NCBI GenBank assembly: GCA_950097015.1
Contig: CATNEN010000001.1
Location: 1,786,001 to 1,850,000 of the forward strand
Reading direction: 5' to 3'
DNA length: 64,000 nucleotides
Origin: Macrostomum hystrix
Lineage: Eukaryota > Platyhelminthes > Macrostomidae
The notes beneath the pieces were generated by a model. It worked only from the letters and a program-made list of their open reading frames with translations, ran no database searches and had not been told where the DNA came from. Position 1 is the first letter of the stretch; each line of letters starts with the position of its first letter. Below are positions 32,201 through 44,200 of this stretch, piece after piece. A program made the position numbers and the translations under genes.

Positions 32201-35200
32201 CCTCTCTTCTCCACTTCTCTTCTCTCCCTCTCTTCTCTCCCTCTCTTCTCTCCTTCTCTTCCCTCCCTCTCATCTCTCTCTCCCTCTCATCTCTCTCTCC
32301 CTCTCATCTCTCCCTCTCCCTCTCATCTCTCCCTCTCATCTCTCCCTCTCTTCTCTCCCTTTCCCTCTCTTCTCCACTTCTCTTCTCTCCCTCTCTTCTC
32401 TCCCTCTCCCTTGTAATAGCTCAAGAGTCACGCTGTGTGAGGTGCGAAGAAAAAGGTGAGCCCTCCAAGTAGGGCGAGACAGTATTTATATATTTGCCTA
32501 TAAATATCTCATCTCTCCCTCTCTTCTCTCCCTCTCCCTCTCATCCCTCCCTCTCTTCTCTCCCTCTCCCTCTCTTCTCTCCCTCTCTTCTCTCCTTCTC
32601 TTCCCTCCCTCTCTTCTCTCCCTCTCTTCTCTCCCTCTCTTCTCTCCCTCTCCCTCTCATCTCTCCCTCTCTTCTCTCCCTTTCCCTCTCTTCTCCACTT
32701 CTCTTCTCTCCCTCTCATCTCTCCCTCTCTTCTCTCCCTCTCCCTCTCATCTCTCCCTCTCTTCTCTCCCTCTCCCACTCTTCTCTCCCTCTCTTCTCTC
32801 CCTCTCTTCTCTCCCACTCTTCTCTCCCTCTCTTCTCTCCCTCTCTTCTCTCCCTCTCTTCTCTCCCTTTCCCTCTCTTCTCCACTTCTCTTCTCTCCCT
32901 CTCTTCTCTCCCTCTCTTCTCTCCTTCTCTTCCCTCCCTCTCATCTCTCCCTCTCTTCTCTCCCTCTCCCTCTCTTCTCTCCCTCTCTTCTCTCCCTCTC
33001 TTCTCTCCTTCTCTTCCCTCCCTCTCTTCTCTCCCTCTATTCTCTCCCACTCATCTCTTCTACTCTTCCCCTCTCCCCCTTCCACGCCTGTCTCCCTCAT
33101 TTTACCTTTCCTTTCTCTTTACTTCTCTACGCAGTATTCTGTTCCAAATTTCTGTTCTGTTCCACACACACACACACAGACACACACACACTCCAAAATT
33201 TTCATGCTACAATGAATCGTTTTGTCCCAGGTTGGCAATCCTTGAACATGAGTGAACTGTCATTGTTCCTAATCCCAAAAGTATCTAGATTGTGATCCTT
33301 CATATCTTGTATCCTTAACCATCTACCGCAGTGTATCTCGACTATTTTCTAACTCAATAATGACTGTAATTGGAGATAAAGTACTGATTCCTAATTACTA
33401 AATGAGATCCTTTAATGCACTTTGAGTTTGACCCGTACCCAGGTCTGTTTTTTGCCAAAACCAGACACTAATTACTACAAAAAACACAACTGTACTCATA
33501 AAGTACTAAAATATAGACGTTAAAAATGCTGAATTCAACTAAGATTGCCATTTTCAGTTTTGTTAGTATGCAAAGTGTATGTCTGCTCATTAGTCTAACA
33601 AATTGGTAGCTTAATAGGTCAACGTCTTTGTGGGGGGACCAATTAGATAATCTCTTTTATCCCCTTACTGTGGGACCAATTAGATAATCTCTTTTATCCC
33701 CTTACTGTGGGATCAATTAGATAATCTCTTTTATCCCCTTACTGTGGGACCAATTAGATAATCTCTTTTATCCCCTTACTGTGGGATCAATTAGATAATC
33801 TCAGTTATCCCCTTACTGTGGGACCAATTAGATAATCTCTTTTATCCCCTTACTGTGGGATCAATTAGATAATCTCTTTTATCCCCTTACTGTGGGACCA
33901 ATTAGATAATCTCAGTTATCCCCTTACTGTGGGACCAATTAGATAATCTCAGTTATCCCCTTACTGTGGGATCGATTAGATAATCTCAGTTATCCCCTTA
34001 CTGTGGGACCAATTAGATAATCTCAGTTATCCCCTTACTGTGGGACCAATTAGATAATCTCAGTTATCCCCCTTACTGTGGGATCAATTAGATAATCTCT
34101 TTTATCCCCTTACTGTGGGATCAATTAGATAATCTCTTTTATCCCCTTACTGTGGGACCAATTAGATAATCTCAGTTATCCCCTTACTGTGGGACCAATT
34201 AGATAATCTCTTTTATCCCCTTACTGTGGGATCAATTAGATAATCTCAGTTATCCCCTTACTGTGGGACCAATTAGATAATCTCTTTTATCCCCTTACTG
34301 TGGGATTAATTAGATAATCTCTTTTATCCCCTTACTGTGGGACCAATTAGATAATCTCTTTTATCCCCTTACTGTGGGATCAATTAGATAATCTCAGTTA
34401 TCCCCTTACTGTGGGATCGATTAGATAATCTCAGTTATCCCCTTACTGTGGGATCAATTAGATAATTTCAGTTATCCCCTTACTGTGGGATCAATTAGAT
34501 AATCTCAGTTATCCCCTTACTGTGGGACCAATTAGATAATCTCAGTTATCCCCTTACTGTGGGATCGATTAGATAATCTCAGTTATCCCCCTTACTGTGG
34601 GACCAATTAGATAATCACTTTTATCCCCTTACTGTGGGACCAATTAGATAATCACTTTTACCCCCTTACTGTGGGATCAATTAGATAATCTCAGTTATCC
34701 CCTTAATGTGGGACCAATTAGATAATCTCAGTTATCCCCCTTTCTGTGGGATCAATTAGATAATCTCAGTTATCCCCTTACTGTGGGACCAATTAGATAA
34801 TCTCAGTTATCCCCTTTATGTGGGACCAATTAGATAATCTCAGTTATCCCCCTTACTGTGGGATCAATTAGATAATCTCAGTTATCCCCTTACTGTGGGA
34901 CCAATTAGATAATCTCTGTTTTCCCCTTACTGTGGGACCAATTAGATAATCTCTGTTTTCCCCTTACTGTGGGACCAATTAGATAATTTCAGTTATACCC
35001 TTACTGTGGGATCAATTAGATAATCTCTTTTATCCCCTTACTGTGGGATCAGTTAGATAATCTCTTTTATCCCCAACGAAAATTAAGTAACAAATACGTA
35101 GTTGTTTTAATATTTTGCCCACTAACGATTAATACAGTGCACAGAAAAGCAATTGTTCAGTTTGAAACAAAAATCAAAGCAAAGCTATTGTCTTCTTTCA

Positions 35201-38200
35201 CTGCCTTTGAAGTCACTGTGAGAAATATAATATTGTCAGCTGGTCTGCTCATCGCAAAGCACCTAAGAAGCATGCGAATCCGATAGCACGCCAAATATCC
35301 TAATCTTCGTGTGTCTCAAGCAGACGGTCTGGCACTTTCTCAGGAAATTAATTTTCTTGCAGCCTTGAGCTAAGAATTATACTAGATTTGATAGAGCTAG
35401 GGAAAATTTCTATAATTTATTATTTTCAATGCTTTCGCTTGACTAAAACGATACTGAACAATTTTGAACGTTGAAAAAAAACAAGCGAATTTAAGAAGAT
35501 TTTTAACGGAATTGTTTTTTAACGATTTTTAAGGAACGCTTTTGTTAGCGGAAAAGTACCACGTAAGTTTTCATTATGTAACGAATCGTTTTTAACGGAA
35601 TTTATTCTAACAGGCGCTAGCTAGGTCATGTAATTTTTCAATGAAATTAATTAACGGAACTTATTTTTAACGGAAATGATTTTTAACGATTTTTAAGGAA
35701 CGAATTCTTAGCGGAAAAGTACCACGTAAGTTTTCATTATGTAACGAAACGTTCGTAACGGAAGTTATTCTAACAGGCGCTAGCTAGGTTATGTGATTTT
35801 TCAACGAAATAAAATAACGGAAGTGGTCAAAATTATAACGGATTATTTAACTCGTTAGGAAAAAAGCTAAACAAAGCAATATAAACAGAAGTGATTTAAA
35901 AGAAACTTTTAGGAAGTGAAAAGAAAGTGCTTTTAACGGAAGTTTTTTAACGGAAAATAGACTGTAACGGAAGGTATCCAAGCAGAAACGGTTTTAACGA
36001 TAGATTTAACGAATTAGGTTATAACGGAAGTTATCTAAAAACAAGCCATTTAAACATGACTCTTTAACGGAATTGTTTGTAGAGGAATAAAAAATTATAT
36101 TTATTCTATTTATAGCTCTCATATTTAGAAAGCTATCCCTAGCATTGCTGCCACTGTGCACTATAATAAGGACACGGGGGTGGATGCAGAATCAATGGAA
36201 TTCAATTTTCGCCAAATCTAGTCTCGCCAGGCTATAGACAAGGCGGCATGCCTTTTTGCATGTCATTTTTATCAGCCTGAAAAGTTTTTTTTTCAGTGCG
36301 AAACGCAGCTTATCTGGATACATTTGGCACTTCCGCATGCTGGACTATTGTTAGTCGGCTCACGCCCTACTGGAATTACGAGCTGTGAGAGTGGAGAGGC
36401 AGGAGAGAGAGAAGATAAAGGGAAGAGGGAGAGAGAGAAGATAGGGGAGAGAGAGAGAGAGAAGATAGCGGAGAGGGGAGAGAAAGAAGATAGTGGGAGA
36501 GAGGGAGAGAGAGAAGATAGGGGAGAGGGGAGAGAGAGAAGATAGTGGGAGAGAGGGAGAGAGAGGAGAGAGGGAGACAGATGGAGGAAAGAGGGGAGAG
36601 AGGGAGAGCGAAGAGTGCACAGGGAAAGAAAGTCCAATGACTCAGTAAAATGGGACTGTGGTCATAAAGAAATTGAAGAGAGAAGAATGTGAAAGAGCTG
36701 GGTTACATAGGCTAAATAGACAATTGGAATGTTGAGATTCAGAAAACTAGGATAATTCAAGATTCTATTGGGATAAAAGTGCCCGCAAATGAGAAAATCT
36801 CAAAAGCCGGCAAGATACGGTAATGAATTCAGCTGTTATAGACTTGCAAAGTTTACACGATTACGTAGAGATGAAGAACTGTTTTTGGCACCGCTGATTC
36901 AATCAAGAAAATGCCTGCATGCTTGAGTCACAAGCAAGCTATCAAAGTCTTATCAATCAATCAATTTATGATTTCTATTCTAGAATTACCTGAAATCAGT
37001 CGCGAATTTCTGTGGAAAGCCACAAACCTACTAGCTACTCCCAAACCTACTCAAAATCCTTCTCGAAAAGTACGGAAAGTACTTCTCAAAGCATGCTTAA
37101 AAACCTACTTAACAAACTACTCAGCAACCTACTCACCACATGCCTGCCGAGATTGCGCACAACACAGCGGATGACTGCGGTGCCGAGTTCGGCGAACACC
37201 AGCTTGGATTTGACTCCCTGCTCGAAGCAGATGTCCTTGTTGGCCGGGTGACCGCACTGGTAATTTCTGGATTGGTCTGCGGGATTTATCGAAGCGGGAT
37301 TTGAAGATGAGAGTGTGAGATTTGAAGATGAGAGTGTGAGATTTGAAGATGAGTGTAATATTTGAAGTTGAGAGTGTAAGATTTGAAGATAAGGGTGTGA
37401 GATTTGAAGATGAGAGTGTGAGATTTGAAGATGAGAGTGTTAGATTTGAAGATGAGTGTGTGAGATTTGAAGATGAGAGTGTGAGATTTGAAGATGAGAG
37501 TGTGAGATTTGAAGACGAGGGTGTGAGATTTGAAGATGAGAGTGTGAGATTTGAAGATGAGAGTGTGAGATTTGAAGATGAGAGTGTGAGATTTGAAGAT
37601 GAGAGTGTGAGATTTGAAGATGAGAGTGTAAGATTTGAAGATGAGAATTTGGGATTTGAAGATGAGAGTGTGAGATTTGAAGATGAGAATTTGGGATTTG
37701 AAAATGAGAGTCGGATTTGAAGATGAAATAGTGGGATTATATGGGATATTTGAAGTTACACATTTAAGATTAACAGTGCAGAGTGTAGAATAGAATTTGA
37801 AGTCGGTCTGTCCAAACTACAAATAAAATCAATAATTTTAACTCCGACAAATTGCGTGCAGAAGTGGAAGAAAAAAAATCGACAGCAATTTTTGTGACTT
37901 CGTCAGATTTAAAAAAAAGTTTAACTGGCGAAACTTTACTTTTAGCCGAGTAGTTTGAGCACTCTCGGTTGAAGTTTTTACATGGCCTTTGCTGGGTTAA
38001 CTTTCTTTGAGTCTGGCCCTCCGAAAACATCATGTGCTCCTAGATGATAGGCTTCTCTCTCCACCTCTGTGGCGTTTTAAATACTTGCGAAAATTTACAG
38101 TCCAACTTCTACTTTTGTCTGTCTTCTTTTACTAACTTTCTTTAAAAGGTATAAGAAAAATTATGTATCGTGATCTCCCTCCCTTCATTCCCATAACCTG

Positions 38201-41200
38201 CATCTCCCTCCCTTCATTCTCAAAACCTGCATCTCCCTCCCTTCATTCCCATAACCTGCATCTCCCTCCCTTCATTCCCATAACCTGCATCTCCCTCCCT
38301 TCATTCCCATAACCTGCATCTCCCTCCCTTCATTCCCATAACCTGCATCTCCCTCCTTTCACTCTCATAACCTGCATCTCCCTCCCTTCATTCCCATAAC
38401 CTGCATCTCCCTCCTTTCACTCTCATAACCTGCATCTCCCTCCCTTCATTCTCATAACCTGCATCTCCCTCCCTTCATTCCCATAACCTGCATCTCCCTC
38501 CCTTCATTCTCATAACCTGCATCTCCCTCCCTTCATTCCCATAACCTGCATCTCCCTCCCTTCATTCCCATAACCTGCATCTCCCTCCCTTCATTCCCAT
38601 AACCTGCATCTCCCTCCCTTCATTCCCATAACCTGCATCTCCCTCCCTTCATTCCCATAACCTGCATCTCCCTCCCTTCATTCCCATAACCTGCATCTCC
38701 CTCCCTTCATTCCCATAACCTGCATCTCCCTCCCTTCATTCCCATAACCTGCATCTCCCTCCCTTCATTCTCATAACCTGCATCTCCCTCCCTTCATTCT
38801 CATAAACTGTATCTCCCTCCCTTCACTCTCATAATCTGCATCTCCCTCCCTTCACTCTCATAACCTGTATCTCCCTCCCTTCATTCTCATAACCTGCATC
38901 TCCCTCCCTTCACTCTCATAATCTGCATCTCCCTCCCTTCATTATCATAATCTGCATCTCCCTCCCTTCATTATCATAATCTGCATCTCCCTCCCTTCAC
39001 TCTCATAACCTGCTTCTCCCTCCCTTCACTCTCATAACCTGCTTCTCCCTCCCTTCACTCTCATAAACTGTATCTCCCTCCCTTCATTCTCATAACCTAC
39101 ATCTCCCTCCCTTCACTCTCATAACCTGCATCTCCCTCCCTTCATTCTCATAACCTGCATCTCCCTCCCTTCATTATCATAACCTACATCTCCCTCCCTT
39201 CATTCTCATAACCTGCATCTCCCTCCCTTCACTCTCATAATCTGCATCTCCCTCCCTTCATTATCATAACCTACATCTCCCTCCCTTCATTCTCATAACC
39301 TGCATCTCCCTCCCTTCATTCCCATAACCTGCATCTCCATCTCTGTATTCTGATCTCATTTTCTACATTATTTAAAAAATGCATTCACACAAGAGGCACA
39401 CAAACAAACTTGTAGGCAGACGGTAATTGTTATGCAAAAAGGTATGCAACAGGCCCCTTCACAGTTCCTACCCATACTCATACATCTAACTGGTCAAATA
39501 ATGTTTGCCCGCCTTAAAAGCCTAAGTTAGTTAGCGAGCCTTCATTTTCTATCACACTTGCTAGCCAAGCGATGCGGTGGGCAGAATTAGTACGTTTCTC
39601 CATCAGTTTCACAGACTCTCTCTCAAGCTTTCATAAACAGTGCACTAGCAGCTAATGTTATTCTTCAATCATCATTGCACTCATGCGCATAAACCAGTCA
39701 CTTAAAGCCTGCTTACTTTGGTCATTGCTGCTCTGTGTAATGCAAGTGTAAAAACAGTGCAGTGTAGGCACACGAGAAAGATTATTAAAAATATGGATTC
39801 CGGAGTTACTTGGAGGGTAATGACCGATAAGGTAGAGTGTATAGATTAGGGTAATGACCGATAAGGTAGACTGTATAGATAAGAGCAATGACCGATAAGG
39901 TAGACTGTTTAGATAAGAGCAATGACCGATAAGGTAGACTGTATAGATAAGAGCAATGACCGATAAGGTAGACTGTTTAGATAAGAGCAATGACCGATAA
40001 GGTACACTGTATAGATAAGAGCAATGACCGATAAGGTAGACTGTTTAGATAAGAGCAATGACCGATAAGGTAGACTGTATAGATAAGAGCAATGACCGAC
40101 AAGGTAGACTGTTTAGATAAGGGTAATGACCGATAAGGTAGACTGTTTAGATAAGAGCAATGACCGATAAGGTACACTGTATAGATAAGAGTAATGACCG
40201 ATAAGGTACACTGTATAGATAAGAGCAATGACCGATAAGGTAGACTGTTTAGATAAGAGCAATGACCGATAAGGTACACTGTATAGATAAGAGCAATGAC
40301 CGATAAGGTACACTGTATAGATAAGAGCAATGACCGATAAGGTACACTGTATAGATAAGAGCAATGACCGATAAGGTACACTGTTTAGATAAGAGTAATG
40401 ACCGATAAGGTAGACTGTGTAGATAAGAGCAATGACCGATAAGGTAGACTGTTTAGATAAGAGTAATGACCGATAAGGTACACTGTATAGATAAGAGCAA
40501 TGACCGATAAGGTACACTGTATAGATAAGAGCAATGACCGATAAGGTACACTGTATAGATAAGAGCAATGACCGATAAGGTAGACTGTTTAGATAAGAGC
40601 AATGACCGATAAAGTAGACTGTATAGATAAGAGCAATGACCGATAAGGTAGACTGTTTAGATAAGAGTAATGACCGATAAGGTAGACTGTCTAGATAAGA
40701 GCAATGACCGATAAGGTACACTGTATAGATAAGAGCAATGACCGATAAGGTAGACTGTTTAGATAAGAGCAATGACCGATAAGGTACACTGTATAGATAA
40801 GAGCAATGACCGATAAGGTAGACTGTATAGATAAGAGCAATGACTGATAAGGTACACTGTATAGATAAGAGCAATGACCGACAAGGTAGACTGTATAGAT
40901 AAGGGTAATGACCGATAAGGTAGACTGTTTAGATAAGAGCAATGACCGATAAGGTACACTGTATAGATAAGAGTAATGACCGATAAGGTACACTGTATAG
41001 ATAAGAGCAATGACCGATAAGGTAGACTGTTTAGATAAGAGCAATGACCGATAAGGTACACTGTATAGATAAGAGCAATGACCGATAAGGTAGACTGTAT
41101 AGATAAGAGCAATGACCGACAAGGTAGACTGTTTAGATAAGGGTAATGACCGATAAGGTAGACTGTTTAGATAAGGGTAATGACCGATAAGGTAGACTGT

Positions 41201-44200
41201 ATAGATAAGAGCAATGACCGATAAGGTAGACTGTTTAGATAAGGGTAATGGCTGATAAGGTAGACTGTTTAGATAAGAGCAATGACCGATAAGGTAGACT
41301 GTATAGATAAGAGTAATTACCGATAAGGTAGACCGACAACCAGACGAAAAACCGAGGAAATGTCTCAGAATAAAGTGTCTAAGCTGAACAGTTTTCAAAT
41401 GAAAAAAATTAGCGAAATTGACTGCAACAGTAAGTGTAAGTGACAGCGACTTAACTAACTAGCCCAAAAAATGGTCAGAAAGGACATGATTAAGATTTCG
41501 CGGTTGAAGATTGTGTGTCAGGGGTTGAGTTGACTAATGGGTTGGTTGTGAAGTGAAGTGCTGACAATATCCCCTCGAGGTTATTAGGCAGTGGGAGCAG
41601 TGATAGTGAGTGGGTGGAGAGCCTTAATTTCTCATTGCCCGAGAGTCAGATAGCAAAGTTTCTACTGACATTAGAAAGGTAAGTTTCTGATTGGGATTAT
41701 AAACTATTAGCTGCTAATTTTTTATTCCCATGGGAATAGTATGGGCTAGGAATATGGAAGCCTGGATTTAGAGAATACCTTGAGAATAAATGTATGAAAG
41801 CAATCGTATAAGAGATACGCGGTATTTCGCTCTATCTTCGAAGAAGTAAAATGAGGGGTAAGTGAGATTAAGAGAGTTAGAGTGAGAGAGAGGTGGGGTG
41901 AGATAGAGAGTGGTAGAGTGAGATAGAGAGTGGTAGAGTGAGATAGAGAGTGGTAGAGTGAGATAGAGAGTGGTAGAGTGAGATAGATAGAGGTAGGGTG
42001 AGATAGAGAGAGGTAGGGTGAGATAGAGAGAGGTAGGGTGAGATAGAGAGAGGTAGAGTGAGATAGAGAGAGGTAGAGTGAGATAGAGAGAGGTAGAGTG
42101 AGATAGAGAGAGGTAGGGTGAGATAGAGAGAGGTAGGGTGAGATAGAGAGAGGTAGAGTGAGAGAGAGAGGTATGGTGAGAGAGTGAGGTAGAGTGAGAT
42201 AGAGAGAGGTAGAGTGAGATTGAGAGAGGTATGGTGAGAGAGTGAGGTAGAGTGAGATAGAGAGAGGTAGAGTGAGATAGAGAGGGGTAGGGTGCGATAG
42301 AGAGAGGTAGGGTGAGATTGAGAGAGGTAGGGTGAGATTGAGAGAGGTAGGGTGAGAGAGTGAGGTAGAGTGAGATAGAGAGAGGTAGAGTGAGATAGAG
42401 AGAGGTAGGGTGAGATAGAGAGAGGTAGAGTGAGATTGAGAGAGGTAGAGTGAGATAGAGAGAGGTAGGGTGAGATAGAGAGAGGTAGGGTGAGATAGAG
42501 AGAGGTAGGGTGAGATTGAGAGAGGTAGGGTGAGATAGAGAGAGGTAGGGTGAGATTGAGAGAGGTAGGGTGAGATTGAGAGAGGTAGAGTGAGATTGAG
42601 AGAGATAAAGAGAGTTAGAGTTGAAAGTGTCGCTGAGAAGCTAGCACTGAGAAATGAGGCCTACAAAGCCAAATTGATTGACGGAGAGAATATAAAACTC
42701 ATCGATCTACAAATTAGGCAAGAAAATAATCACATTTTGAAGAACAATGGGGGCCTGAACAAACAATACTCTGACCCAAAAAATATTCCCGATGAGCAAA
42801 CACTTATTGGGTTGGGATACTATAAAAGTAAGTTGCCATATTTAGCGGGATATTTTATCAATTAATCAATTCTATTTCATATTCAGACTGACAAGGAACT
42901 TGTGAGTGGGTATTTTATATATCGATCTTAAAATATCACCTGCAAGTTAATTTGACTATATTTTGCTACATTTAAGTTCTTAAAATAAAGTCTTAAAAGC
43001 TTTTATCAATTATCCAACAGTGACACTCACACCTGAATTTTCTAAGGCTTAGGTTTTTTTCTTTCAATTTATTTTTTCTATTCAATGGCTTTTAGGCTAA
43101 TGAATGAAGCGAAGTGGTTGGCGCTGCACAATTCACTTCCTGTTTAATGCGCTCAAGGTGGTTTTGACTTGTTGCCAGGATAATAATTGCCAAGTGGAGA
43201 TAAGAGAAGAGGAGAGGAGAGGAGAGGAGAGGAGAGACATGGAGAGGAGAGGAGAGGAGAGGAGAAGAGGAGAGGAGAAGAGGAGAGGAGAGGAGAGGAG
43301 AGGAGAGGAGAGGAGAGGAGAGGAGAGACATGGAGAGGAGAGGAGAAGAGGAGAGGAGAGACATGGAGAGGAGAGGAGAGACATGGAGAGGAGAGGAGAG
43401 ACATGGAGAGGAGAGGAGAGACATGGAGAGGAGAGGAAAGACATGGAGAGGAGAGGAGAAGAGGAGAGGAGAGGAGAGGAGAGGAGAGGAGAGGAGAGGA
43501 GAGGAGAGACATGGAGAGGAGAGGAGAGGAGAGGAGAAGAGGAGAGGAGAAGAGGAGAGGAGAGGAGAGGAGAGGAGAGGAGAGGAGAGGAGAGGAGAGA
43601 CATGGAGAGGAGAGGAGAGGAGAGGAGAGGAGAAGAGGAGAGGAGAAGAGGAGAGGAGAAGAGGAGAGGAGAGGAGAGGAGAGGAGATGAGAGGAGAGGA
43701 GAGGAGAGGAGAGGAGAGGAGAGGAGAGGAGAGGAGAGGAGAGGAGAGGAGAGGAGAGACATGGAGAGGAGAGGAGAAGAGGAGAGGAGAGACATGGAGA
43801 GGAGAGGAGAGGAGAGGAGAGGAGAGGAGAGGGGAGACGAGGGTTGGCAGAGATATTTGACTATCTTTCGTGAGCTGCTTGGCTGGAAAATTGCTACGAA
43901 AATGTGATTTTCTAAATTCTCTCGTCGACCGGCTGATTTCGTGTTTTATTCTGGCCAATATCCCAAGGAAAGAATGAGGCGAGAGGAATAGTGTATGGCC
44001 CATTTTAGCTCAGTTATTCTTCCATTGCCTTCGAGCAAGTGGGAAATTTATCCCTAGCTGAGGCTCAGTTCTCACGGACCGCAGAGCCGGCCGGCCCCTA
44101 TAACCCCCGTGGGAGTCAGTGAAGCGAGACACGCATTTAAATGACCTGGCCTTGGCTGGCACAATGCACCCATAAGCCTTCCATCGCCTTCGTTAATCAA

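Noticed and set aside
31115-33255. Ser/Leu/Pro and Arg/Glu repeat frames on both strands
   Set aside because: Low-complexity polypyrimidine tract; both strands are open for compositional reasons.
39658-41398. Several minus-strand frames repeating a Tyr/Leu/Ile/His motif
   Set aside because: 34-bp array frames; the unit is not a multiple of three and simply lacks stops in all three frames.
43092-44003. Ser/Leu/Pro (minus) and Arg/Glu/Gly (plus) frames
   Set aside because: GGAGA pentamer array; composition artefact.
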